Origin: Streptomyces sp. NBC_00353
GTDB lineage: Bacteria > Actinomycetota > Actinomycetes > Streptomycetales > Streptomycetaceae
DNA: 64,000 bases
NCBI RefSeq assembly: GCF_036108815.1
Contig: NZ_CP107985.1
Span: 1,302,001 to 1,366,000, forward strand
Direction of reading: 5' to 3'
The stretch's first letter is position 1. Each line of letters opens with the position of its first letter. This document shows, piece after piece, positions 46,409 to 55,283 of this stretch. The notes under the pieces are model-generated. The model worked only from the letters and a program-made list of their open reading frames with translations, was not told the DNA's origin and ran no database searches. The translations under genes and the position numbers were made by a program.

Positions 46409-46900
46409 GCTCGATGTCCTCTGGCAATCCAGCGCCGGACAGTCGTTCCTTTCGTGCCCATTTTTTCACTCCACTGTCGGATGCTGGCGAGTGGGGATTT
46501 GTGGCCGCTTGCCCAGATTATCGTGATCATGTAGGTCGCGCCTTGGGCGCGGGGCTGGGCGCAGAGGGCTGAACGGCAAGCCTGGCCCGCCGAAGGTGCT
46601 GTCAGTCGTGCGCGGTGTGGAGCGTCTACGAGACGGTCACCATCTGTCATCGGTGTTGCCGTGGACTGCAGGAGCGAGTGGAACGACTACGCGGCGGCGC
46701 TGTCGACCCGACGCGCCCCATCAACTGCACCACGCCCCAGCGGCCGCAAAAGTACTGGAACTCCTCGGGCGTACCTTCGCTGCCGCGGACTTTGTGGAAG
46801 ATGACGACGTCGACCTGGTTCGGATGCTGGCGAGGGGAAATCTGTGACCACGCGTAGTCCGAGCTCGCTCGGCCACGGGCCTGCCTCAGGCCGCAATGCC
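46409..46900. other. intergenic; possible gene fragment
   Basis: About 490 bases. A plus frame ending at 46847 reads KVLELLGRTFAAADFVEDDD then VDLVRMLARGNL, protein-like but not assignable and without a start. Nothing else is supported. Confidence 0.3.
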
Positions 46901-47581
46901 TCAGGACTCAATGGCTGGCACCCTGGCGTCACGATTGGCGGCGAGTCGGCTTTCCAGGCCCGTGATGATCGTGTCCAGCACTAGGCGGAACATGCGGTCG
47001 TCGTCAGGGGCTCCGCCCGGGGGCTCGTCTTCGCTGCCTTCGCCGGAAGCGGGGGCGGTGGGCTTGAGGTTCGACCACTGGTGAAGCGCACCGTTGAGTT
47101 CGGCGATGAGGACACCGATGACGACGGCGCACATGAGAGCGGCGATCTGCTGGATCTCTGAGGGCGGTACCCCTAGGGCATTCAGTGTCGCGATGAGCGC
47201 GGCCCAGAACGGGTCGTCGGGCTGGATGAAGTCCGGGTGGCTGAATGAGTAGGCCATGAGGTTGGGGTGGCGGTACGCCAGCGTCCGGAAATCTGTAGCG
47301 AGCAGGCGGATGCGCTCCTGCCAGGGAGCGTCCTCCAGCTTCACGGTGCGGAACTGGGCGCCGACCATCTTCGCCACTCCGCGCAGCAGGGCGTCCTTGT
47401 TCGGCACGTGGTGGTACGGCGACATCGGGTTCACATCCAGCGCGGTCGCGAGTTTGCGCATGGTGAGCGCCTCGACCCCGTCCGCGTCGATGAGCCGCAG
47501 GGCGGCTGCATAGATCCCGGCCTCGGTCAGAGGCACGTCTCTCTTCCTTGTTCCCCGCTGGGGACGCTTCACCTTTGTCAT
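46901..47581 (-). CDS. TetR-family repressor, divergent to CYP102
   Basis: A 226-residue protein starting MTKVKRPQRGTRKRDVPLTE. HTH: GVEALTMRKLATALDVNPMS then YHHVPNKDALLRG (about 35-75). The ligand-binding C-terminal part includes LMAYSFSHPDFIQPDDPFWAAL and MCAVVIGVLIAELNGAL. ATG 47581 is the last triplet of a palindrome (CCGTACGACGTATG on this strand) and no ribosome binding site precedes it, so translation may be leaderless. It is paralogous to the TetR at 62.8 kb. In Priestia megaterium the TetR protein Bm3R1 controls CYP102A1, so a similar role here is likely. Confidence 0.9.
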   Translation of the reverse strand: MTKVKRPQRGTRKRDVPLTEAGIYAAALRLIDADGVEALTMRKLATALDVNPMSPYHHVPNKDALLRGVAKMVGAQFRTVKLEDAPWQERIRLLATDFRTLAYRHPNLMAYSFSHPDFIQPDDPFWAALIATLNALGVPPSEIQQIAALMCAVVIGVLIAELNGALHQWSNLKPTAPASGEGSEDEPPGGAPDDDRMFRLVLDTIITGLESRLAANRDARVPAIES

Positions 47582-47714
47582 ACGTCGTACGGTATAGGTT
47601 CCATACAACGTATGGAAATGGGCTTGGCTGCATCGTGACGGAGGAGACACTCCCGCATGCCGGGTTGTGCTCGACGTTCCGTACGGCGTACGGTTCTGTT
47701 CCATACGGCGTATG
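47579..47714. promoter_or_regulatory. four palindromic operators between TetR and CYP102
   Basis: Sites: CATACGTCGTACGG (47579-47592), CCATACAACGTATGG (47601-47615), CCGTACGGCGTACGG (47679-47693) and CCATACGGCGTATG (47701-47714). The pattern is CCRTAC-N3-GTAYGG. Two lie at the tetR start and two in front of the P450 gene. Confidence 0.8.
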
Positions 47715-47781
47715 TTTCCGAGGTGCACCCCGACATCGACCGGCGCCCCTGCCTATCCCTCTCCACCCAAAGGAGCAAGCC

Positions 47782-50700
47782 ATGACCATGTCGAACGACC
47801 TTCGCCCCATTCGGTCCCCGCGCGGGATACCCCTGCTCGGCCACACCCCGCAGATTCCCAGCACCAACCCGGTGGCGTACTTCAGCGAGCTGTCCAAGCA
47901 ATTCCCAGAGGGCATCTACGGCATGGACATCGCCGGCATCGAGCAGGTCTTCGTCTACGACCCGGACCTGGTGGCCGAAGTCTGCGACGAGACGCGGTTC
48001 TTCAAGCAGATCGAGAAAACGCCCCTGCACCATGTCCGGGACTTCGCGGGGGCGGGCCTGTTCACGGCCCACCAGCACGAAGAGGAATGGGGAATGGCGC
48101 ACCGTGTCCTCATGCCGGCCTTCAGCCAGCGGGCCATGAAGGCCTACTACGGGCAGATGCTGGAGATCGCCCAGAACCTGGTGGGCAAATGGGAGCGCAG
48201 GGAGGGTCAGTCGGTCAACATCACCGACGACTACACCCGTCTGACGCTGGACACCATCGCCCTGTCGGGTTTCGGCTTCCGGTTCCAGTCCTTCGACAAG
48301 GAGGAGCTGCACCCCTTCCTCAACGCGCTGCTGGGCGCGCTGGTGGAGTCGCTGCGGCGCTCGCAGGAACTGCCGATGATGACCAAGTTCCGCAAGGCGG
48401 ACGACAGGAAGTACCGCGAGAATATTCAGCAGATGCAGGAACTGGTCGAGAGCGTGATCAAGGAGCGCCGCCAGGGGGAGGGCAGCGGCGAGGAGGACCT
48501 TCTGGGGCTGATGCTGGAGGCCACCGACCCGGATACCGGCAAGCTGCTGGCCGACGACAACGTCCGCGACCAGGTGCTGACGTTCCTGATCGCCGGTCAC
48601 GAGACCACCAGCGGTCTGCTGTCGTTCGCCACCTACTCGCTGATGCGCAACCCGCATGTGCTGGCCCAGGCCTACGCGGAGGTGGACCGGTTGCTGCCCG
48701 GCGACACCGTGCCTGACTACGACACGATCATGAAGCTGGACGTCATCCCGCGCATTCTGGACGAGACCCTGCGCCTGTGGGCTCCCATCCCGGCATTCGG
48801 CAAGGCCCCGTCGGAGGACACCGTCATCGGTGGCTGCTACGAGCTGAAGAAGGGCACGCGGGTCAACATCCTCGAGGGCCCGCTGCACACCCACCCCAAG
48901 GCGTGGGAGCGGCCCGAGGAGTTCGACATCGACCGCTGGCTGCCGGAGAACCGTGCCAAGCAGCACCCGCACGCCTACAAGCCGTTCGGCAACGGCGTGC
49001 GTGCCTGCATCGGCCGGCAGTTCGCGCTCACCGAGGCCCGCCTGGCCCTCGCGCTGGTGCTGCAGAAGCTCAAGTTCTCCGACACCAGCGACTACAAGAT
49101 GGACGTCAAGGAGGCGCTGACGCGCAAGCCCAGCGACTTCGAGCTGGTCGTCCGTCGCCGTGAGGAACACCAGCGGACCGTCTTCGGCGCCGTGGACCTG
49201 CAGACCGACGACACGCAGGCGCAGGCCGCGGTCAGCGGTGTCGGGGTGAACCTGACCGTCGCCTACGGCTCCAGCCTTGGCTCGTGCGAGGACCTGGCGC
49301 GCACTATCGCCGACCGCGGCGAGCGCTCCGGCTTCGGCACCACCCTGACCAGCCTGGATGAGCTGGGCGACAACCTGCCCACCGAGGGCCTGCTCGTGGT
49401 GGTCGCCGCCAGCTACAACGGCAAGGCCCCCGACAATGCCCAGCGTTTCGACGACCTGATCGCCGCCGGGCTGCCCAAGGGCTCGCTGTCGAACGTGCGG
49501 CTCGCACTGCTGGGCGCCGGCAACACCCAGTGGGTGGCCACCTACCAGGCCTTCCCTACGCGGATCAACGAAGCCTTGCTGGCTGCTGGCGCCACCCCCA
49601 TCATCGAGCGTGGCATCGCCGACGCCGCCGGTGACTTCGACGGCATGGCCACTCGCTGGATGGACACCTTGTGGACCACCCTGGCCGAGGAGTACGCCGC
49701 CGACACATCCGACGCGAGCGGCCCGCGCTACCAGGTCCAGCTGCTCACCGAGGCGGACGTGCGCCCCGCCATCGTCTCCGAGCAGGCCTATCCCCTCACG
49801 GTGGTGGCCAACGAGGAACTCGTGGCCGACGCGACCGGCCTGTGGGACTTCAGCCTCGAGCCGCCGCGCCCGTCGGCGAAGTCAATCACTATCGAGCTCC
49901 CCGAGGGCGTCACCTACGACACCGGCAACCACCTGGCCGTCTTCGCCAAGAACGAGCCCGTCCTCGTCAACCGCGCCCTCACCCGCCTCGGCGTCGAACG
50001 CGACCAGGTCCTGCGCCTGGACCAGCCGGCTGGCGGCCGCACCCACCTGCCGGTAGGCACCGCGGTCACCGCAGGCCTGCTCCTCACCGAGTTCCTGGAG
50101 CTGCAGGACGTGGCCACTCGCACCCAGGTGCGCATCCTGGCTGAGCACACCGAGTGCCCGTGGACCCGGCCGCAGCTGCAGGCCTACACCGCCGACACCG
50201 AGGAAGCCGAAAAGCGCTACCAGAACGAGATCCTCGGCAAGCGCATCTCCGTGCTGGGCCTCCTGGAACGCTTCCCCGCGGTCGAACTGCCGCTGGCGGT
50301 CTTCCTGGAGATGACGGGGCCGATCCGTCCCCGCTTCTACTCCATCTCCTCCGCGCCGCTGGCCAACCCGCGCCACGTGCGCCTGACCGTGGGCCTGCTG
50401 GAAGGCCCGGCCCTGTCCGGTGACGGCCAGTACCGCGGCACCTGCTCGTCCTACATCGGCGGCCTCAAGTCCGGAGACGTCTTCTACGGCTACGTGCGGG
50501 TGCCCTCCCCGACCTTCGCCCCGCCGGCCGACCCCGCCACGCCGCTGATCCTCATCGGCCCCGGCACCGGTATCGCGCCGCTACGCGGATTCCTGGAGGA
50601 GCGCGCCTCGCAGCAGGAGAACGGCACCGAGGTGGGCCTGTCGCAGGTCTTCGTCGGCTGCCGCCACCCGGAGCACGACTACTTCTACCGCCAGGAGATG

Positions 50701-50997
50701 CAGAACTGGGAGCAGTCCGGGATCGCGCAGGTCCACACCGCGTTCTCCGCGGTGGCCGGTCACCCGGCCCGGTTCGTGCAGAACGCCATCGCCAACGCCG
50801 CCGACACGGTGTGGCAGGCCATCGAAGACGGCGCATACATCTACGTCTGCGGTGACGGCCGCCGGATGGCGCCCGCCGTGCGCGAGGCCCTGGCCGCGAT
50901 CTACCGCCAGCGGACCGGCGCCGACGACGAGACAGCCCAGCAGTGGCTCGCCCAGCTCGAGGCCGACGAGCGCTACCAGCAGGACGTCTTCGCCTGA
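47782..50997 (+). CDS. self-sufficient cytochrome P450 (CYP102, P450-BM3 type)
   Basis: A 1071-residue fusion, ATG 47782 after AAGGAG. The P450 domain (1-465) has I-helix FLIAGHETTSG, ExxR in ETLR and the heme loop FGNGVRACIG with Cys409; GAGLFTAH keeps the Phe equivalent to Phe87 of BM3. Then an FMN/flavodoxin domain (about 490-635; AYGSSLGSCEDLA) and an FAD/NADPH reductase (about 660-1071; RPRFYSISSAPLANP, GPGTGIAPLRGFLEER, YVCGDGRRMA). By family it hydroxylates medium- to long-chain fatty acids at subterminal positions with NADPH and O2. Cytoplasmic. Probably induced when substrates release the divergent TetR. Confidence 0.96.
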   Translation: MTMSNDLRPIRSPRGIPLLGHTPQIPSTNPVAYFSELSKQFPEGIYGMDIAGIEQVFVYDPDLVAEVCDETRFFKQIEKTPLHHVRDFAGAGLFTAHQHEEEWGMAHRVLMPAFSQRAMKAYYGQMLEIAQNLVGKWERREGQSVNITDDYTRLTLDTIALSGFGFRFQSFDKEELHPFLNALLGALVESLRRSQELPMMTKFRKADDRKYRENIQQMQELVESVIKERRQGEGSGEEDLLGLMLEATDPDTGKLLADDNVRDQVLTFLIAGHETTSGLLSFATYSLMRNPHVLAQAYAEVDRLLPGDTVPDYDTIMKLDVIPRILDETLRLWAPIPAFGKAPSEDTVIGGCYELKKGTRVNILEGPLHTHPKAWERPEEFDIDRWLPENRAKQHPHAYKPFGNGVRACIGRQFALTEARLALALVLQKLKFSDTSDYKMDVKEALTRKPSDFELVVRRREEHQRTVFGAVDLQTDDTQAQAAVSGVGVNLTVAYGSSLGSCEDLARTIADRGERSGFGTTLTSLDELGDNLPTEGLLVVVAASYNGKAPDNAQRFDDLIAAGLPKGSLSNVRLALLGAGNTQWVATYQAFPTRINEALLAAGATPIIERGIADAAGDFDGMATRWMDTLWTTLAEEYAADTSDASGPRYQVQLLTEADVRPAIVSEQAYPLTVVANEELVADATGLWDFSLEPPRPSAKSITIELPEGVTYDTGNHLAVFAKNEPVLVNRALTRLGVERDQVLRLDQPAGGRTHLPVGTAVTAGLLLTEFLELQDVATRTQVRILAEHTECPWTRPQLQAYTADTEEAEKRYQNEILGKRISVLGLLERFPAVELPLAVFLEMTGPIRPRFYSISSAPLANPRHVRLTVGLLEGPALSGDGQYRGTCSSYIGGLKSGDVFYGYVRVPSPTFAPPADPATPLILIGPGTGIAPLRGFLEERASQQENGTEVGLSQVFVGCRHPEHDYFYRQEMQNWEQSGIAQVHTAFSAVAGHPARFVQNAIANAADTVWQAIEDGAYIYVCGDGRRMAPAVREALAAIYRQRTGADDETAQQWLAQLEADERYQQDVFA

Positions 50998-51007
50998 CCC
51001 CCAGGCC

Positions 51008-51050
51008 CCGGGAGGCGTGCGGCGTACCTCTCCCCCCGCACGCCTCCCGG
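51008..51050 (+). terminator. hairpin between CYP102 and alcohol dehydrogenase
   Basis: A perfect 15-bp stem (51008-51022 with 51036-51050) with a 13-base loop, starting 10 bases after the P450 stop. It may terminate or act as a partial barrier within the operon. Confidence 0.75.
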
Positions 51051-51131
51051 CCACCACAAGCCCACCAGACACCTCACGGCACCCATCGGCCCGAACCGGC
51101 CGGAAGCGCCACTCATAGAAGGAAGATCACC

Positions 51132-52178
51132 ATGGACACCATGCTCGCCGGACGCTTCCACCTGGACAGCAAGAAGTTCGTCGTCGAGGCGACGCCCGTC
51201 CCCGTGCCCGGACCGGGCGAGGTCCTCATCGAGGTCAAGGCCGCCGGCGTCTGCCTGTCGGACGTTCACCTGATCGACGGCACTCTAGTCCCGCAGTTCG
51301 CTACCTCCGACGTGGTCACCGTCGGCCACGAGGTCTCCGGTGTGATCCACACCCTTGGCCCCGACCTCAAGCGCGGCCTGACCGTCGGTACCCGCGTCAC
51401 CCTGGAGGCCGGCAAGACCTGCGGCCAGTGCGCCGACTGCGCGCGCCGCCGCCCCTGCACCCAGATGCGCACCGCCGGCATCGACTACGACGGCGGCTGG
51501 GCGCAGTACACCATCGCCCGCGAGGACACCCTCATCCCCATCCCCGACAACCTCCCCTTCGACCAGGCCGCCATCATCCCCGACGCGGTCTCCACCCCCT
51601 ACGCCGCCGTCGTCACCACCGCGGGCGTCCGACCCGCCCAATCCGTCGGCATCTGGGGCGTTGGCGGAGTCGGCGCGCACAACGTGCGCCTCGCCCGCCT
51701 GGTCGGCGCCGCGCCGATCATCGCCATCGACCCGCTGCACAGCGCCCGCGGGCGCGCCCTGGAATTCGGCGCGGACTTCGCCCTGGACCCGGCCGCCCCC
51801 GACTTCGCCGACCAGGTCATGAAGGCCACCGCCGGACGAGGCCTCGACTACGCCTTCGACTGCGCCGGCGTTCCCGTCGTCCGCGAGCAGGCCGCCGCAG
51901 TACTCGGCCTGGGCGGCTCCCTCATCCTGGTGGGCATCACGCCCAAGCCGCTCACCATCACCGAGGGGCTGACCTTCAACTACATGTGCAAGCAGGTGCG
52001 CGGCCACTACGGCGGCTCCCCCGAGTCCGTCTCCGAGCTGGTGCGGCTCACCTCAGCCGGCCGCCTCGACCTGGCCCCCTCCATCACCGACCACATCCCG
52101 CTGGCCGACGCCGCCGACGCCCTCCACCGCCTGGAGAACAAGATCGGCGACCCGATCCGCCTCATCCTCGTCCCCTAA
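51132..52178 (+). CDS. zinc-dependent alcohol dehydrogenase
   Basis: A 348-residue MDR protein, ATG 51132 after GAAGGAAG. It has the GroES-like part with catalytic Cys in AAGVCLSDVH and GHEVSGVI, four structural zinc cysteines in CGQCADCARRRPC, and a Rossmann motif GVGGVGAHNVRLARLVGA (about 178-195). It oxidises an alcohol with NAD(P). Next to CYP102, it may oxidise the hydroxylated product (inference). Confidence 0.9.
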   Translation: MDTMLAGRFHLDSKKFVVEATPVPVPGPGEVLIEVKAAGVCLSDVHLIDGTLVPQFATSDVVTVGHEVSGVIHTLGPDLKRGLTVGTRVTLEAGKTCGQCADCARRRPCTQMRTAGIDYDGGWAQYTIAREDTLIPIPDNLPFDQAAIIPDAVSTPYAAVVTTAGVRPAQSVGIWGVGGVGAHNVRLARLVGAAPIIAIDPLHSARGRALEFGADFALDPAAPDFADQVMKATAGRGLDYAFDCAGVPVVREQAAAVLGLGGSLILVGITPKPLTITEGLTFNYMCKQVRGHYGGSPESVSELVRLTSAGRLDLAPSITDHIPLADAADALHRLENKIGDPIRLILVP

Positions 52179-52223
52179 CACCTGAACAGAAAGTTCATCA
52201 AGACCACCTCGGGCAGGGGTGAC

Positions 52224-52257
52224 TGGGCGCCGGAGCTTGACAGAGCACCGGCGCCCA
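52224..52257 (+). terminator. terminator after alcohol dehydrogenase
   Basis: A 10-bp stem (52224-52233 with 52248-52257), 14-base loop, then CAGTCTTTC. Confidence 0.7.
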
Positions 52258-52294
52258 CAGTCTTTCGCTCCCGGCCCCCTGAAACACGGGGAGT

Positions 52295-52426
52295 TCAGAG
52301 CCACCCGCGGCGGACCGCCTGCGCGCCCGCCTGGAATCGGCTCGTCGCCCCAAGACGGGTGGTCAGGTCGGTGATTCGGCGGCGCAGGGTACGTTCGCTG
52401 AGGCCGAGTTGGGGGGCTATCCCTGA
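52295..52426 (-). pseudogene. LuxR-type HTH, C-terminal fragment
   Basis: The minus frame reads APQLGLSERTLRRRITDLTT then RLGATSRFQAGAQAVRRGWL and a stop at 52295-52297, as at the end of LuxR/helix-turn-helix regulators. The upstream part is cut by the following TetR gene at 52431. Confidence 0.65.
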
Positions 52427-52430
52427 GCTG

Positions 52431-53066
52431 TCAGTCGAGGGCGGGCAAGGAACGCCGGGTGACCTCATGGGCGTCGTCCGGCGGAAGGCCGAGCATGCGC
52501 AGGACCATTTCGGCCAGGTCGGAGGCGGTCTCGTCGCCGTCGAGGTCCGGGCGGGCCAGCCTCAGCGCCACGAGGGACAGCAGGGTCCCGCCCAGGGCGG
52601 ACAGGGCGGTGGTCGCGTTGCTGCAGGTGAAGCGGCCCGAGGCGATGCCGATCTCCAGGTCGCGCAGAGCTCGCGGTGACAAGCCACGGTCCGCGTGAAT
52701 GTGGGCCAGACCGCGATCACGCAGGATCCGCATGAGTTCCGGGTGAGAGTCGGCCATCCGGGCGGTGAGCCGGAAGCCCGCGGCGACTAGTTCGGCCGGA
52801 TCTTCGATCCCTTCGACACGGTCGTCGATGACTTGGCCGAACTCCTCCAGGGCATCCGTCACCGCGGCGTCGAACAGCTCCGTCTTGGACTCGAAGTGGT
52901 TGTAGAAGGAGCCGAAACCCACGTCGGCGCGCTCGGCGATGGCCTGGATGCTGGCGCTGGTGTCCCCGGTCTCCGCGAGGATCTGCCGGGCCGCGCGGAC
53001 GAACGCTTGCCGGGTCTCGGCGCGGCGCCGCTCGAAGCGGTTCTTGGTCGGGGCTGACGTCGGCAT
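52431..53066 (-). CDS. TetR-family repressor
   Basis: A 211-residue protein, ATG 53066. HTH: TSASIQAIAERADVGFGSFY then NHFESKTELFDAAV. C-terminal helices include LRDRGLAHIHADRGLSPRAL. Not closely related to the other two TetR proteins of the window. Divergent from the ring-cleavage operon, which it probably represses. Confidence 0.9.
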   Translation of the reverse strand: MPTSAPTKNRFERRRAETRQAFVRAARQILAETGDTSASIQAIAERADVGFGSFYNHFESKTELFDAAVTDALEEFGQVIDDRVEGIEDPAELVAAGFRLTARMADSHPELMRILRDRGLAHIHADRGLSPRALRDLEIGIASGRFTCSNATTALSALGGTLLSLVALRLARPDLDGDETASDLAEMVLRMLGLPPDDAHEVTRRSLPALD

Positions 53067-53074
53067 ACGGCGAG

Positions 53075-53091
53075 TGTAACAACCGTTACGA
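53075..53091. promoter_or_regulatory. palindromic operator for the divergent TetR
   Basis: TGTAACAACCGTTACGA contains GTAAC-N4-GTTAC, 9 bases upstream of the tetR start and within the divergent promoter region. Confidence 0.6.
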
Positions 53092-53202
53092 TCAGTCTGC
53101 CATTACTGATGAGATTATCAATTATTTGGCCCGAACCCATTGACGATGAGCAAGTCAAAGTTGATGATTTTCTCATTACGGCAATGTTGCTTGGAGGACA
53201 CC

Positions 53203-54348
53203 ATGTCCCACACCCCCGTTAACAGGGCCGCTCCCCCGACGCCCCACCAAGACCTTCACAGTGAGCAGGGCGCCCTGCGCGGAGAGCACCCCGGACGTTC
53301 CCGGAATCCCGTGATCAAGGTGGCGGATCTGGCCTGGCTGGAGTTCGAGAAGCCGGACCTGGACCAGGCCGAGGTGTTCGCGCATGACTTCGGGTTCGCG
53401 ATCGCCGCCCGCACCGAGAAGGAGCTGTGGCTGCGCGGTACGTTCGCGGGCTCACCCTGCATGGTCATCCGGCTGGGGCGTGCGTCCCGGTTCATCGGGC
53501 CGACGTTCCGCGTGGCCGAGCGGGCCGACCTGGACCGGCTCGCCCGCGCCACCGGCAGTACCGTGCGGGACATCGACGTACCTGGCGGTGGGCAGTCGGT
53601 CGCCCTGCTCGATCCCTCGGGCCTGGCAGTCCGGGTCGTGTACTGCGCCGAGCAGCTACCCGCGCTGCCCGAGCAGCAGCCGCTGCTCCTCAACTTCGGC
53701 ACCGAGCCCCGTCGTACGAACGCCACCCAGCGTCCGCCCCGTGAGCCGTCCCGTATCCAGCGGCTGGGCCATGTGGTGCTGGAGACTCGGGTGTTTGCCC
53801 GCACCTTGAACTGGTACCTGGACACCCTCGGGATGATCGTGTCCGACTTCCTATTCCTGGACGGGCAGCGCGGGCGCGGGCCGACCATGGCGTTCATCCG
53901 GTGCGACCAGGGAGGCGTGGCCGTCGATCACCACACGCTGGCCCTGCACCTCGGGCCCGGAAGCGGCTATGTCCACTCCGCCTACCAGGTCACCGACCTC
54001 GACGCGATCGCCGTCGGCGGTGAGTACCTTGCCGAGCGCGGTTACCGGCGCAGCTGGGGGATCGGCCGGCACATCCAGGGCAGCCAACTCTTCGACTACT
54101 GGCGCGACCCCGACCACTTCATGCTGGAGCACTTCGCCGACGGCGACCTGTTCTCCTGCGACCTCGAACCGGGCTGGGCGCCGATGTCGGGGAGCGGCCT
54201 AGCCCAGTGGGGCCCGCCGGTCACCCGCGACTTCCTGGGCACAAACCCGTCTCCCGCCAAGCTCCGCGAGGTCATGACGGCCCTGCGCGACGACAACGAA
54301 CTCGACCCCGCACGCCTGCTGGGCCTGATGAAAGCGATGAGCTCATGA
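53203..54348 (+). CDS. VOC-type extradiol ring-cleavage dioxygenase
   Basis: A 381-residue protein, ATG 53203 after GGAGG. Two VOC domains: residues about 40-140 and 185-330. Metal ligands of type I extradiol enzymes are His in RLGHVVLE, His in GSGYVHSAYQV and Glu in HFMLEHFADGD. It should open a catechol-like ring between C-OH and the adjacent carbon with Fe(II) and O2. A 40-residue flexible N-terminus precedes the fold. First gene of a four-gene operon with ATGA overlaps. Confidence 0.88.
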   Translation: MSHTPVNRAAPPTPHQDLHSEQGALRGEHPGRSRNPVIKVADLAWLEFEKPDLDQAEVFAHDFGFAIAARTEKELWLRGTFAGSPCMVIRLGRASRFIGPTFRVAERADLDRLARATGSTVRDIDVPGGGQSVALLDPSGLAVRVVYCAEQLPALPEQQPLLLNFGTEPRRTNATQRPPREPSRIQRLGHVVLETRVFARTLNWYLDTLGMIVSDFLFLDGQRGRGPTMAFIRCDQGGVAVDHHTLALHLGPGSGYVHSAYQVTDLDAIAVGGEYLAERGYRRSWGIGRHIQGSQLFDYWRDPDHFMLEHFADGDLFSCDLEPGWAPMSGSGLAQWGPPVTRDFLGTNPSPAKLREVMTALRDDNELDPARLLGLMKAMSS

Positions 54349-55283
54349 GCACCAACGTTATGCGCACCACCGACGGCTGGTGGGTCGTCTTGGACGAGCG
54401 CGCCGTCCGTATCGAGACCAAAGCAGTCACCACTGCCGATCTGCTCGCCGACCGGGGAGCGGTCCGCGAGGCCGCCACCTCCGCCGAAAGCGGCACGCCC
54501 ATCGCCGACCTGGTGGCCCTGCCTCCGGTCACGACCCCCTGCCGGGTCGTCGCACAAATGGTCAACTACCACAGCCACGCCAAGGATTCGGGCTTCACCG
54601 GCGACATCCCGCCCACCTTCTTCCGCAAGGCATCCGGCTCCGTCAGCGGCCCGCACGAGGAGATCGTCCGCCCCTCACACGTAAAATTCCTCGATTACGA
54701 GGTGGAACTCGCCCTCGTCATGGGCGCACCTCTGCCCGTGGGCACTGTCGTGGAGGAGAGCGACCTGCCACGCTACGTCGCCGGTCTCGTCCTGACCAAC
54801 GACGTCAGCGCCCGCGACGTCCAGCTGACCAAGACCCAGTTCTACGAGAGCAAGTCCTACCCAACTTTCACACCGACAGGTCCGTACCTGGCCCTGCTGG
54901 AACCCGAGGACTTCGCCCACCTGCTCAACCTGCGGCTGCGGCTGTCGGTCAACGGCGAACCGCGCCAGGACCGCACGCTCGCCGACATGATCGTACGACC
55001 CGCGCAGGCCCTCACCCTGCTCGCCCGCTTCCAGACCCTCGACCCGGGCGACCTGCTGCTGACCGGCACGCCCGGCGGCACGGCCCTCAAAGCCCCGCCC
55101 AAGCCTGTCGAGAAGATCGCAGCATTGCTGCCGCCCGCGATGAAGTGGAAGGCGTTCTTCAACAGCCAGGCCCAAAACCCCCGTTACCTGCGCAATGGTG
55201 ACCTCATCACCGCCACGATCGCCACCCCGGACGGGCGGATCGACCTCGGCGAGCAGCGGACCTCTGTGACGGGCACCCCATGA
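54345..55283 (+). CDS. fumarylacetoacetate hydrolase family protein
   Basis: A 312-residue protein. The FAH metal site is visible: KFLDYEVELALVMG (two Glu) and LVLTNDVSARDVQ (Asp), with GPYLALLEP and GDLLLTGTPGGTAL near the end. It should hydrolyse or decarboxylate the diketo acid from ring cleavage, releasing two organic acids. Coupled on both sides by 4-base overlaps. Confidence 0.9.
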   Translation: MSTNVMRTTDGWWVVLDERAVRIETKAVTTADLLADRGAVREAATSAESGTPIADLVALPPVTTPCRVVAQMVNYHSHAKDSGFTGDIPPTFFRKASGSVSGPHEEIVRPSHVKFLDYEVELALVMGAPLPVGTVVEESDLPRYVAGLVLTNDVSARDVQLTKTQFYESKSYPTFTPTGPYLALLEPEDFAHLLNLRLRLSVNGEPRQDRTLADMIVRPAQALTLLARFQTLDPGDLLLTGTPGGTALKAPPKPVEKIAALLPPAMKWKAFFNSQAQNPRYLRNGDLITATIATPDGRIDLGEQRTSVTGTP

